Shown here: positions 1 through 8,736 of the stretch, one piece after another
How positions within the stretch are numbered: the first letter of the stretch is position 1
Layout of the letters: each line of letters starts with the position of its first letter
Source: CAYSDH01 sp964429805
GTDB lineage: Bacteria; Bacteroidota; Bacteroidia; Flavobacteriales_D; JABDKJ01
Length of the DNA: 51,572 bases
Assembly (NCBI GenBank): GCA_964429805.1
Contig: CAYSDH010000017.1
Span: 1 to 51,572 of the forward strand
Direction of reading: 5' to 3'
The notes under the pieces: model-generated
The model's database searches: none
Seen by the model: the letters and a program-made list of their open reading frames with translations, nothing else
What the model was told of the DNA's origin: nothing
Made by a program: the position numbers and the translations under genes

Positions 1-576
1 CCGCTACTTCTAGGGAGTTTAGTTGCACGTCTAATTCTAACTTAGAAATGACACCATCTTCAAAAAGGGCAGATAGTCGCTCATAGTTCGCTTTCTGAAG
101 TTTTGCATTAGACTCGGCCAGTTTTAGATTTTCAGTGGCCTCGCTGAGGTCTGGCGCCTTTACTGGCGTAGCATCAGCTAAGAGAAGACTTTGCTGTATT
201 TGCTTGTCATTTTCTGCCCGCTGCACATCCAGTCGGTGCATCATAGAAGAAAAGGTGATGAGGTGCTCGTCTTTTTTGACGTGTGAGTTATTGTGGACAT
301 GCTCGTTAAACAATATGTCGACCACATCGCCACGCTCAAAGACAAAGGTTCTTGACGCTTCACTGCATACTTTCAGAAAGCTTTGCTCTTCGGTGTGAAA
401 CTTACCATCTGTTTGGATCAGTTTCCACTGACGTGCAGGGTATACTTTTCCCTTCACTGGTATTTCATATACCACATCAACGGGCAGAATCATCACCACT
501 GCCATGAGCAGCGCAATAACTCCAATCCAAACCCATCCATTTTTTACTAGGTGTCCGATAACCTTTTAAGCTTCAA
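1..576 (-). CDS. HlyD-family membrane fusion protein, partial (C-terminus outside window)
   Basis: The minus strand encodes about 190 residues of a periplasmic adaptor subunit. One N-terminal transmembrane helix is followed by a lipoyl/barrel-sandwich start (motifs VYEIPVKGKVYPA and FVFERGDVVDILF) and then an alpha-helical hairpin (AESNAKLQKANYERLSALF). Such adaptors link an inner-membrane ABC or RND pump to an outer-membrane channel; the partner genes would lie to the left of the window. The start is problematic. In the frame of the body there is a TAA immediately upstream of the first helix and no ATG, GTG or TTG ahead of it. A TTG at 576 in the neighbouring frame would fuse cleanly to the body if one A were added to the A4 run at 564-567. 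A -7 box lies just upstream. The family call is fairly sure; the exact transporter type is not. Confidence 0.75.
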
Positions 577-590
577 TTTATTGAGGCGGC

Positions 591-598
591 CAAAGTTA
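591..598 (-). promoter_or_regulatory. Bacteroidota -7 promoter box for the HlyD-like gene
   Basis: The minus strand reads TAACTTTG, a perfect match to the TAnnTTTG box. It ends 14 bases before the proposed TTG start at 576. No convincing -33 element was identified. Confidence 0.5.
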
Positions 599-672
599 CG
601 ACAATCAAACCTATTTGTTATGCCAATCTTAAGCGCCCCCTACATAAGAATACATCGTCTACGAAGTAAACC

Positions 673-1773
673 CTAATAAAGATTCGTGAATCGTTTTGAA
701 AATGAGCGCCCATTTTTTAAAACGGTCAAGAGGTAAATGCCAGGTTTTAGCCCATCAATAGGCATGTTATTGACTCTTTGTACACTCATAATAGTCGCCC
801 CAGAGAGGTCACTAATAATGAGCTCATCAGCCACAGCATCTGTGTCTGTGAGCTCAATATTGAGAAAACCGTTACGCACATGGACATTAAACTGATCTTG
901 GCTTGACTCTTCTAATCCAGTCACTATTTGACACGTATTGAGCGACCAGATGCGCGCAGGGGTGCTTCCTTGGGCTTCTTCACTAATCATGACCGTACAA
1001 TTATCTGTAAAGCTGATGCCCTCTAGGCCAGAGGTAAAAGTGAAGAAGTTATAGGACACGTTGCCTGATAAGAAATTGTCTCCGGTGGGCTGTGTAAACA
1101 CATGAACCGCACCTCTGGCTAATAAAACCATGCGTTCACCATCATCAGAGACATCGGCTGCAGTAATGGCGCTAAACTGGTCTGAAAGGTTGCCTTGATA
1201 GGTGCCTGATAGCTGGGCTACATGGTTCCCAGGCTGGTCACTGAGCACATACCATTTTGTGATGCCGTTATATGGATTTGTGCGGTTGCGAGTGTACAAG
1301 TGCAGTGCACCATTGAAGTGATAAAAGGCCTCAATGTCAAAGTTTAATTGATCATCAGTAGGAGGGAAGTTGACTTGGTCAGATAAAGTGAAGCTGATGC
1401 TTTCTACGTCTGTTGCTCCAGGTAAGACGTCATCAGGGTTAGGTATTTTAAGGACTCTGAGGTCGGTGCGGTCCGAATTATTGTTGCCGAAGTCACCGAT
1501 GTAAAAATCTCCAGACTCATCTGATGTAATGTCTTCATAGTCAACCTGTTCGGTATTGTTTAAGAACACTTGTCCTATAAACGTTCCAGTCTCTGAAATG
1601 GCGTATATACGCTCACCGTCATCATCGTCATTATGCGTCCAAAATCTGTTGGCAGCAGACATCTCCAAGCCTGATGACTCATTAATCAAGTTAGGGAGCG
1701 TACCGACCTGCACAGGGTTTACCTGGGCGAATATCTGCAACGGAACAATCAAAAAAAGAAGTGATTTGTACAT
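673..1773 (-). CDS. Secreted protein with T9SS type A C-terminal sorting domain
   Basis: A protein of about 366 residues begins with a signal peptide (MYKSLLFLIVPLQIFAQ). The middle part is beta-rich with propeller-like segments (SSGLEM, FWTHNDDDD, YEDITSDESGDFYIGDFGNNN) of the kind found in secreted bacteroidotal proteins of unknown substrate. The last 75 residues form a sorting domain ending GLKPGIYLLTVLKNGRSFSK, so export through the type IX system and anchoring or release at the cell surface are expected. I chose the ATG at 1773 rather than the one at 1800, because 1800 lies inside the stem of the preceding gene's terminator and the residues it would add are not signal-peptide-like. The substrate or role is not recognisable. 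Confidence 0.8.
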   Translation of the reverse strand: MYKSLLFLIVPLQIFAQVNPVQVGTLPNLINESSGLEMSAANRFWTHNDDDDGERIYAISETGTFIGQVFLNNTEQVDYEDITSDESGDFYIGDFGNNNSDRTDLRVLKIPNPDDVLPGATDVESISFTLSDQVNFPPTDDQLNFDIEAFYHFNGALHLYTRNRTNPYNGITKWYVLSDQPGNHVAQLSGTYQGNLSDQFSAITAADVSDDGERMVLLARGAVHVFTQPTGDNFLSGNVSYNFFTFTSGLEGISFTDNCTVMISEEAQGSTPARIWSLNTCQIVTGLEESSQDQFNVHVRNGFLNIELTDTDAVADELIISDLSGATIMSVQRVNNMPIDGLKPGIYLLTVLKNGRSFSKRFTNLY

Positions 1774-1790
1774 ATTGATGATATAAACGA

Positions 1791-1824
1791 AAAATCCCAT
1801 TACAGGATACAGTAATGGGATTTT
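1791..1824 (-). terminator. Perfect hairpin terminator after the coiled-coil gene
   Basis: A 13-bp perfect inverted repeat (1791-1803 and 1812-1824) encloses an 8-base loop. The stem carries A runs on one side and T runs on the other, so it can act as a terminator for the minus-strand gene at 1847-2545. Confidence 0.85.
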
Positions 1825-1846
1825 AATATTCTAAAAAGAGCTGATG

Positions 1847-2545
1847 TTACTTCATCATGTCCTTCAACTGGGCAATTTTGGCTTTTTTCTCATCGAGCAT
1901 TGTCTGTTGAGTTTTAAGTTCAATGTTCGACTTCTCAATGGCCGCTTTGGCTTTGGTGATTTTAGTTTCAATCTTGTTGTTTTCAGAATTGAGCTTTTTA
2001 AGTTCACCTTGAGTGGCTTTCAGCTTTTCTTCTTTCGCTACTAAGCCGTTTGACTCTATCACACCACTCGTTTCACCTATCTCGCTTTGCTTTTCAGATA
2101 CAATGGCTCTGTTCGCTTCGATTTCGCCTTCCAGCGTAGCTATTTCAGAGTGAAGCACTTCTATCTGCCCGCGCTTTTTAGCAATGGCCTTTGTAGCGCG
2201 ATCTATTTCGCCATCCGTCTTTTTCTTTTCGTTTTCCAGACGCTTCACTTTGTCTTCAAGTCCAGAAAGGTCTAGGGCACCTATTTCAGCTTTTTGAGCT
2301 TCAATATCAGCCATTTTATCAGCGATACCTTTATCGCTCTGCTCTTTCTCGAGCTCTCCCTGCTTGATGTCTTTCTCAGAGTCCTTGATGCTGCCTTCAA
2401 GTTTGTTGACGGTCTTTTGCAGCTTGTCTGACTCTTTTGTAAGTGTAGCAAGTTGAGTCTGGATTTGAGCCGGGGTTAGCGGAGTTTCCTGTGCAAATAC
2501 AGTTAGACCAATGCAAAGGAAAAGAGGGAGTATAATTCGTTTCAT
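1847..2545 (-). CDS. Secreted coiled-coil protein of unknown function
   Basis: The protein is 232 residues long with a clear signal peptide (MKRIILPLFLCIGLTVFAQ). Nearly everything after it is charged heptad-like helix rich in K, E, A and L (for example KLEGSIKDSEKDIKQGELEKE). It should be exported to the periplasm and form a long coiled coil, similar in overall character to the coiled-coil part of EnvC-like or TolA/OmpH-like proteins. There is no LytM or other enzymatic domain, so no enzyme function can be assigned. The gene has its own strong terminator and is therefore probably monocistronic. Confidence 0.75.
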   Translation of the reverse strand: MKRIILPLFLCIGLTVFAQETPLTPAQIQTQLATLTKESDKLQKTVNKLEGSIKDSEKDIKQGELEKEQSDKGIADKMADIEAQKAEIGALDLSGLEDKVKRLENEKKKTDGEIDRATKAIAKKRGQIEVLHSEIATLEGEIEANRAIVSEKQSEIGETSGVIESNGLVAKEEKLKATQGELKKLNSENNKIETKITKAKAAIEKSNIELKTQQTMLDEKKAKIAQLKDMMK

Positions 2546-2604
2546 ATTATTTGTCGTTTTGAGTTTAGACTTGATTCTTCAAGCCAAGTCACTTTTGGTT
2601 TAGC

Positions 2605-2612
2605 TAATATTG
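2605..2612 (+). promoter_or_regulatory. Possible -7 box for the alpha/beta hydrolase gene
   Basis: TAATATTG differs from TAnnTTTG at one position. Its last G is also the first base of a potential GTG start at 2612. If the box is real, that GTG cannot be the start, and the one at 2669 is preferred. Confidence 0.35.
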
Positions 2613-2668
2613 TGCCATCTTTAAGACCTTGCTCGAATTTAACAAAAACACCGAAAATCACCTCCAAA

Positions 2669-3478
2669 GTGCATTGGCCATTTTATGTATTAATTCTTGT
2701 CGTAGTCGTCTATGCGGTAATCGTATTGATATACTATTTGCTGCAAGAAAAACTCCTATTTGTTGGGCGACCACTGAAGAGAAAGTTCAAATTTCAACTG
2801 GCCACACCTTTTGAAGAAGTGTTCTTGGAGTCGGCAGAAGGAGGGACCCTGCATGCATTGCACCTGAAACTAGAAGAGCCCAAAGGCCTGATTTTATACT
2901 TCCACGGCAATACTGGAAACATGAATAGATGGTCTCCAGTGGCCGAAGAGCTGACCACCTATAACTTTGATGTGCTGGTGGTAGACTACAGAGGCTTTGG
3001 AAAAAGCAGTGGTCGTAGAAGTGAGGAGACCTTGCATCAAGATGCTCAACAGATATATGACTATGCACTGACCTTAGTGCCCAAAGAGAAGCTAGTGGTC
3101 TACGGTCGCTCCCTCGGTTCTGGCTTGGCAGTGAAGGTTGCGGCAGAAAATTCACCTGACCGATTGGTCTTAGAAACACCTTACTACCACTTACTGGGAG
3201 TGGTATTCCATCATTTTCCGTTTTTACCAGTTCGCTTGATTTTGCGCTATCATTTTCGCTCTGACAAATGGATGCCGAAGGTGACTTGTCCGGTAATTAT
3301 CTTTCACGGCACCAAAGACAGAATAGTGCCCTACAAGAGTGGCCTCAAGTTGTATAATCGGATTGACAAAGAAGTAGACGGGTCAATGGTTACGCTAGCG
3401 AAAGGAAAGCATGGCAACCTAAATCAATTCCCTCTGTTTAGAGAGAAGATGCATGATTTTCTGGCTGATGTGGGCTGA
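2669..3478 (+). CDS. Membrane-anchored alpha/beta hydrolase
   Basis: One N-terminal transmembrane helix (YVLILVVVVYAVIVLIYYLL) is followed by an alpha/beta-hydrolase domain. The oxyanion-side motif FHGNTGN, the nucleophile elbow GRSLGSG (Ser codon at 3110), the acid loop FHGTKDRIVP and the catalytic His in KGKHGNL are all present. The protein resembles the BEM46/ABHD13-type hydrolases found in most bacteria, whose substrates are poorly known. The start is uncertain: GTG 2612 gives 288 residues, while GTG 2669 starts just before the helix and leaves room for a promoter box. The 3' end overlaps the convergent methyltransferase gene by 41 bases. Confidence 0.85.
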   Translation: MHWPFYVLILVVVVYAVIVLIYYLLQEKLLFVGRPLKRKFKFQLATPFEEVFLESAEGGTLHALHLKLEEPKGLILYFHGNTGNMNRWSPVAEELTTYNFDVLVVDYRGFGKSSGRRSEETLHQDAQQIYDYALTLVPKEKLVVYGRSLGSGLAVKVAAENSPDRLVLETPYYHLLGVVFHHFPFLPVRLILRYHFRSDKWMPKVTCPVIIFHGTKDRIVPYKSGLKLYNRIDKEVDGSMVTLAKGKHGNLNQFPLFREKMHDFLADVG

Positions 3479-4172
3479 TTCTGACTAAGAAGCTCTCCTC
3501 AAGGTCCATCAAGCGCTCACAGCTTAAGGCAAGTGCGTCACAGGTTTCTTTCAAGAAATCAAAGTCTGGAAATACCCAAGGAAATTCGGAGAACTCGTCA
3601 TCCAACTCCAATCGATATACTATTTCTCCAACACGACCATTCTGCAAGTCTAAGTGCATGACCCCATCATCATCAAAGTACATGTGCGAGATGTCAGAAG
3701 AGTCAATGATAATCTGACCTCCCGGACGAAGCAGTGCAACTAATTGACTGAGAAAACTCTCCAGTCCATCAAGTGACCCAGCAATACCAATACCGTTCAT
3801 TAGCGCAATGATGGTGTCAAATTTTTCAGCATCTGTGAAATTCTCCAAGCGCTTATTTACGATATGTTTCACGCCCTGGTCGTCCATCAATCTGCATAGT
3901 TGAGCAGACTGCTCAAGTGAGATGACTTCAAAACCATCGTGCTGTAGATAGAGGCTGTGACATCCTGCCCCTGCGCCAAGGTCGAGCACCCGGCCTCGAC
4001 ACAAGTCCATGGTCAGTTGCTCTAGGATGTTCATCTTTTGATAGTTCCTAAAAAAGTAGGAGGCTGGAATCACTTCTGCATCTGAGACGGTGCTTGAGAC
4101 ACTAATCTCTACCTCTTCTCCATGCGAGTGATACGCCCATAGTGCCTTTCCTAAAATGTCTATATCTACCAA
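3438..4172 (-). CDS. Class I SAM-dependent methyltransferase
   Basis: The 244-residue product has the SAM-binding motif I (VLDLGAGAGCHSLYL), an acidic motif II residue after a beta strand (VISLEQS), and a later FDTIIALMNGIGIAG segment. These define a Rossmann-fold class I methyltransferase, but the substrate is not identifiable. The start is a TTG at 4172, which lies 19 bases downstream of a perfect -7 box. The gene converges on, and overlaps, the alpha/beta hydrolase gene. Confidence 0.8.
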   Translation of the reverse strand: MVDIDILGKALWAYHSHGEEVEISVSSTVSDAEVIPASYFFRNYQKMNILEQLTMDLCRGRVLDLGAGAGCHSLYLQHDGFEVISLEQSAQLCRLMDDQGVKHIVNKRLENFTDAEKFDTIIALMNGIGIAGSLDGLESFLSQLVALLRPGGQIIIDSSDISHMYFDDDGVMHLDLQNGRVGEIVYRLELDDEFSEFPWVFPDFDFLKETCDALALSCERLMDLEESFLVRISPHQPENHASSL

Positions 4173-4191
4173 ACGAAATTCCTATTTTGGC

Positions 4192-4199
4192 CAAAGCTA
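4192..4199 (-). promoter_or_regulatory. -7 promoter box for the methyltransferase gene
   Basis: The minus strand reads TAGCTTTG, a perfect TAnnTTTG match. It sits in the short 39-bp divergent region shared with the penicillin-acylase gene, so the two promoters must nearly overlap. Confidence 0.55.
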
Positions 4200-4211
4200 A
4201 GCAGAAACATT

Positions 4212-6602
4212 ATGAGCAGAATATCTGCAGTCCTTTGGGCTGTATTCTTAATTGGAGTCATCTTTATTGGTGGCTTTTTCTTTAAGCTGAGACCTCAGTA
4301 TATCGGTAAGGTCATGGATGCTCCGACCAAAGACAGCACGGAGGTTCTATTTGACAAATATGGTATTCCGCACATCTATGCGCGGACCGAGTTTGACGCC
4401 TATGCCGCCCTAGGTTATGTACATGCGCAGGAGCGACTTTTTCAAATGGAGTTGATGAAAAGAGTTGGAGCCGGAAGATTGGCAGAAGTGTTAGGTAGCC
4501 CAGGAATAGAGCCTGATAAGCTGTTTCGTAGGCTCGGCATTAATGTGAAAGCTGATTTCTCTGCGCAAAAACTCAAGGAGCAAATAGACGCGCCTTGGTT
4601 GAAGATGTCAGAGGCATATCTGTCTGGCATCAATTCATTTATTGACAATGGTCCGACACCGCTTGAGTATCGCACGTTGGGTATTCCCAAAGAGCATTTT
4701 ACCATCAAAGACATGTACTTAATTGCAGGCTACATGTCTTATAGTTTTGGGCTTGCGCTAAATGAGGATCCGCTGCTCACACACATTAGAGATTTTCTAG
4801 GAGAAGACTACTTGCAAGACTTGCACATACCTTATGAGCCAGGGAGTCAGACTATTCCTGTCTATAACGATAACAGACCTGTGCCAACATTGTCAAATTC
4901 TGGTAAAGGATTTAGTTTGGAGTCGCTGCCCATACCCATCTTGTATGGTAGCAATAGCTGGGTCATTAGCCCAAAGAATACGGAGAACGGTAAAGTGCTA
5001 TTTGCCAATGATACGCACATAGGTTATAGTCAGCCGAGCACTTGGTTTGAGGCGCACATCGAGTATCCTGGATATAGTTTTTACGGCAACTTCATGGCTG
5101 GAATACCGTTTGCATTGGTCGGGCACACGAAGGAAAGAGCCTGGGGAGCAACCATGTTTCTCAATGATGACATGGATCTCTACTGTGAAAAACTGAGTCC
5201 TAATGGACAGTCATATTACTTCAACGGACAGACACGAGCGCTCAACATTAGAGAAGAAGTGATTCATGTAAAAGACAGTGCCGACATTAACCTTCAAGTC
5301 AAAAAAACTCATCACGGGCCCATCATCACTGAGAGTGTGGTTGATGTTCAGCCTAATGATGAGATATCATGTCAGTGGACATTTTTGGATACAGAGAACA
5401 ATCTAATCGAGGCATTTTATCGCTTAAATCACAGCCGGAGCATGGATGACTCGAGATATGCGGTGAGTTTGATTAGCGCGCCTGGACTCAATATATCGTA
5501 TGGTGACAAAGAAGGAAATATCGCCATGTGGACAGCTGCCAAGTTGGCCATTAGGCCTGAGCATGTCAACCCCTTGTATATTCAAAATGGAGAAACAGGT
5601 GATTGTGATTTGATAGGCTACATGGACTTTGATGACAACCCTCACATGGAAAACCCACCGTGGGGCTATGTGTACTCTGCCAATAATGCACATTATTCGT
5701 CAACGGGTGAGCCTTATCCAGGCTATTATGAGCCTGATTATAGAGCCTCAGTCATTACCGAGAAAATCAGTGCGCGTGTAGATTGGACCATGGAGGCGAT
5801 GAAGAAACTGTCTATGGAGACGCTGTCCAAAGATCATAAGTTTTTGAGTCGTGATCTTATTCAGCTTATGAGTGAAATACCTGATATGGAGCTTTCAGAA
5901 GACGAGAGGAGCGCACTCAGGCAGGTCAAAGAATGGGATGGAGAGCACAGAATAGAGGAGCTTGGTCCATCGGTGTATTACAGATGGTTGTACCACATCG
6001 TGCAGATGTCAATGGAAGACGAGTTGGGTGAAGAACGCTTGAAACATCTGTTGAAAGCAAACTTTATAAAGAGTTCGATCAAAGAGTTGATATGCAATGA
6101 ACACTCAATATGGTGGGATGATGTGCTGACTGAAGATGACCTTGAGACCCGAGGCATCATAGTGCAGCGCGCATTTAAAAAGACAATCAAGCAGATGGAG
6201 GAGTTTTATGGCCCCAATCAAGAAGAGTGGCAGTGGGGAAGGTATCATCAAACCTTGCACAAGCACCTGTTTAATGGTCAAGGAGCCATAGACTGGGCCG
6301 TAAATGTTGGTCCGTTTCCTTCTCCTGGTGGTATTGAGACAATTAATAATTCCATGTTTTATCTTTCAGATGAGCCTGTGGTGTATGCTCAGCACGGTCC
6401 TCAAATGAGAATACTCATCGACTTTTCAGATGTTGAGAATTCGGTGAGTATATCGCCCACAGGTCAGTCAGGCGTGGTGATGAGTAGACACTATGCTGAT
6501 CAGGCAGAAATGTATCTCAAAGGTGCATTTAGACCGCAACACATGAATAGATCAAAAATAGAACGAGAGAGTACCTCTCTTTTGTTTATTCCTTCTGAGT
6601 GA
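4212..6602 (+). CDS. Penicillin acylase family N-terminal nucleophile hydrolase
   Basis: The product has 796 residues, the usual size for this family. An N-terminal hydrophobic segment (VLWAVFLIGVIFIGGFFF) targets it to or across the membrane. The A-chain motif (DKYGIPHIYA, YVHAQERLFQMEL, GRLAEVLG) is intact. The nucleophile is Ser247 in GSNSWVISP, which becomes the N-terminus of the B chain after autocleavage. The downstream ND-HIGYSQPSTWFEAHI segment and the Asn in the oxyanion region (SPGGIETINNSMF near the C-terminus) fit as well. Members hydrolyse amide bonds of penicillins, acyl-homoserine lactones or other N-acyl compounds, and the substrate cannot be read from sequence. Quorum quenching or N-acyl amide degradation is possible. 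Confidence 0.92.
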   Translation: MSRISAVLWAVFLIGVIFIGGFFFKLRPQYIGKVMDAPTKDSTEVLFDKYGIPHIYARTEFDAYAALGYVHAQERLFQMELMKRVGAGRLAEVLGSPGIEPDKLFRRLGINVKADFSAQKLKEQIDAPWLKMSEAYLSGINSFIDNGPTPLEYRTLGIPKEHFTIKDMYLIAGYMSYSFGLALNEDPLLTHIRDFLGEDYLQDLHIPYEPGSQTIPVYNDNRPVPTLSNSGKGFSLESLPIPILYGSNSWVISPKNTENGKVLFANDTHIGYSQPSTWFEAHIEYPGYSFYGNFMAGIPFALVGHTKERAWGATMFLNDDMDLYCEKLSPNGQSYYFNGQTRALNIREEVIHVKDSADINLQVKKTHHGPIITESVVDVQPNDEISCQWTFLDTENNLIEAFYRLNHSRSMDDSRYAVSLISAPGLNISYGDKEGNIAMWTAAKLAIRPEHVNPLYIQNGETGDCDLIGYMDFDDNPHMENPPWGYVYSANNAHYSSTGEPYPGYYEPDYRASVITEKISARVDWTMEAMKKLSMETLSKDHKFLSRDLIQLMSEIPDMELSEDERSALRQVKEWDGEHRIEELGPSVYYRWLYHIVQMSMEDELGEERLKHLLKANFIKSSIKELICNEHSIWWDDVLTEDDLETRGIIVQRAFKKTIKQMEEFYGPNQEEWQWGRYHQTLHKHLFNGQGAIDWAVNVGPFPSPGGIETINNSMFYLSDEPVVYAQHGPQMRILIDFSDVENSVSISPTGQSGVVMSRHYADQAEMYLKGAFRPQHMNRSKIERESTSLLFIPSE

Positions 6603-6607
6603 TTTCT

Positions 6608-6615
6608 TACTTTCG
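6608..6615 (+). promoter_or_regulatory. -7 box upstream of the cobalamin riboswitch
   Basis: TACTTTCG matches TAnnTTTG except for C at the seventh position. It sits about 6 bases before the expected 5' end of the riboswitch RNA, the same spacing seen at rnpB. Confidence 0.45.
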
Positions 6616-6621
6616 CGGTGT

Positions 6622-6784
6622 CCAATGGTTTGTCACTTGCTTGTAAGTGATGATTAATAGGGAATCAGGTGTAAGTCCTGAACTGTTCCCGCAGCTGTAA
6701 GCTCTTTAGTTGGCCACTCGATTTTACCACTGTCTGCATGACGGGAAGGTGAGTGGTCAGGAGCGAGTCAGAAGACCTGCCATT
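6622..6784 (+). promoter_or_regulatory. Cobalamin (B12) riboswitch
   Basis: The conserved aptamer blocks occur in order: AATAGGGAAtcaGGTG, the CCCGCaGCTGTAA box at about 6690-6702, a GCCACT block, the GGGAAGGtGaG block near 6743-6753, and the closing GAGTCAGAAGACCTGCC. It lies upstream of the TonB-receptor gene and should shut off the downstream genes when adenosyl- or methylcobalamin is abundant. A small hairpin at 6836-6850, just before the start codon, could belong to the expression platform. Confidence 0.95.
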
Positions 6785-6882
6785 AGATACACACTACATT
6801 CTCCGGGATAGAGAGATGGGCGGCTGATTGATATTCCTTCATTCTGAAGGGGCCATGCGTTCATTTTTCTTTTTGCGAATGC

Positions 6883-8727
6883 ATGGTAAGCAAAACGGTA
6901 CATATCGCTCTAATAGTAATCGCCCTCTTTGGGTCGGTGCAGTCTCTGCGGGCGCAACAGGTGCTGCTTGATTCGCTTCCTGAGTTCAGATTTACGGACA
7001 CCCATGGGTGTAAATCCTTGTTTGTCATTGATAGCATACAGCAGCGCACTGCTTTTGGCAGCTTAAGTGATCTCTTAAGTCAACACACATCGCTGTACAT
7101 CAAAGATTACGGGCCAGGAAACAGTGCGAACTTGGCCATCAGGGGCGGTTCTCCTGCACATACGCAGCTCTTGTGGAATGATATTCCAATTAACAGTCCG
7201 ACACTCGGCATTTCTGATTTTTCGCTCATTCCGGCTGCCTTCATTACACATGTGTCGGTACTCAACTCGGCTGGTGGACTTTACAACAGTAGCGGTGGGC
7301 TTGGAGGTGCGGTGCGCTTAGAGTCTGGGCACAATGGGCAGAATGGCATCAATGTGGTCAGTACATACGCTCCTGTGCTCAACGCGGTTGAGCACTCTGC
7401 TGTGCTGTCGTCTGAAATCAAAAGGCTCAAAAGTCGCTCTGCAATTTGGATGAAGAAAGCGAGCAACGAGTTTGAGTATACCTTGCCAACTTCGAACGGG
7501 CTAGAGACATTTGAGCGTGAGAATGCTGCGGAGCAGATGTATGGACTAGACCAAAGCCTGCAGACAACACATAAAAGTGGGGCCATCAGTAGTATAGATG
7601 TGCAGGCGCTGTATAGTGATCGAGAAATACCAGGCCCAATTGGTACTTCTTTTAGAGGCGAGACACTCACTGATTTTTCCATTAAAGTATCAGCCGCTCA
7701 CACGGGCCAATGGGCCAAAGTGGGGCTAGGACTGATCAAAGACAGTCAGCGTTACACAGACCCTTTGTCTTCTACAGACTCAAGAATTAAGACTGGACGA
7801 CTCTTTGCCTACGCTCGAAAAAAATTAAATCCATGGAAAGGCGTTCACACTGAGCTGCATCTCAATGCTGACCTTACAAGAGGGAAGGTAAATCAAGCAG
7901 AGCGAACTGGACGAAGAACGTTTGGGCTGTTTCAGGCCAGCGCATATGATCTTAGCCCGCGATCTAAAGTTGAGTTTAGCTCACGCATCGAGTCAAATGA
8001 CGAGCAGATTGCTCCGCTCACTGGTTCACTCATACTCACTCATCTGCCTTTTAAGTCAGAGAATTTTAAGCTTTATGCTTCGGCAGATAAAGTATACAGA
8101 CTGGCATCGCTCAATGATATGTACTGGCCAGAACTGGGGAATGAGAATCTAAGACCTGAGTCAGGTTGGGTGACAGAATTTGGATTTAAAAGAGCGGGTG
8201 AGCTTGGTTTTCAGATGTCTTACTTTATGAAAAGGGTGTCAGATTTAATCTCTTGGTTGCCAAATCAGTCGGGGCAGTGGACACCAACCAATGCCGATTT
8301 CTCTTGGATTAATGGACTTGACTGTTCGCTACACTGGCAGCCCTCTGAGGTAACTGAACTCAGATTCTCGTATCAATATCTCGACTCAGAAGAAGAGCGA
8401 ATGTTAGAGGGTGAGTCACAAAAAGGTGCCGCCATTTATTCGCCAGTGCACATGGGTTCTGCCACCTTGCGGAGTAAGATAGGTAAGCGCTTTACTTATT
8501 TCGCCAGAGTAAATCACAGCGGAGTAGTCTATGTTGACCGAAGTTACCAGCGGGTGCTGCCAGCAATGAGAAGTGTTGACTTTGGACTTGGACTGTGGAT
8601 AGACAATAGTCAGACGGTAAAGCTTGACATAGTAGTAAAGAACATAGAGAATAGACGAAACTTATTAATTGCAAACAGACCTTTAGTCGGGCGACACGCA
8701 AGTGTTTCCTTAATTTATAATTTATAA
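6883..8727 (+). CDS. btuB: TonB-dependent vitamin B12 receptor (BtuB-like)
   Basis: This 614-residue outer-membrane receptor is close in length to E. coli BtuB (about 594 mature). A signal peptide (IALIVIALFGSVQSLRAQ) precedes a plug domain (SLSDLLSQHTSLYIKDYGPG, NLAIRGGSPAHTQLLWNDIPINSP, SSGGLGGAVRLES) and then a beta-barrel with repeated amphipathic strands. It lacks the N-terminal carboxypeptidase-regulatory extension common in SusC-type receptors, which fits the BtuB group. Its substrate is inferred from the cobalamin riboswitch directly upstream. The ATG at 6883 is preferred because it begins the signal peptide. The beta-propeller lipoprotein gene follows after 9 bases and is probably cotranscribed. 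No TonB, ExbB or BtuCDF genes are present here. Confidence 0.92.
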   Translation: MVSKTVHIALIVIALFGSVQSLRAQQVLLDSLPEFRFTDTHGCKSLFVIDSIQQRTAFGSLSDLLSQHTSLYIKDYGPGNSANLAIRGGSPAHTQLLWNDIPINSPTLGISDFSLIPAAFITHVSVLNSAGGLYNSSGGLGGAVRLESGHNGQNGINVVSTYAPVLNAVEHSAVLSSEIKRLKSRSAIWMKKASNEFEYTLPTSNGLETFERENAAEQMYGLDQSLQTTHKSGAISSIDVQALYSDREIPGPIGTSFRGETLTDFSIKVSAAHTGQWAKVGLGLIKDSQRYTDPLSSTDSRIKTGRLFAYARKKLNPWKGVHTELHLNADLTRGKVNQAERTGRRTFGLFQASAYDLSPRSKVEFSSRIESNDEQIAPLTGSLILTHLPFKSENFKLYASADKVYRLASLNDMYWPELGNENLRPESGWVTEFGFKRAGELGFQMSYFMKRVSDLISWLPNQSGQWTPTNADFSWINGLDCSLHWQPSEVTELRFSYQYLDSEEERMLEGESQKGAAIYSPVHMGSATLRSKIGKRFTYFARVNHSGVVYVDRSYQRVLPAMRSVDFGLGLWIDNSQTVKLDIVVKNIENRRNLLIANRPLVGRHASVSLIYNL

Positions 8728-8736
8728 TTTATCAAA

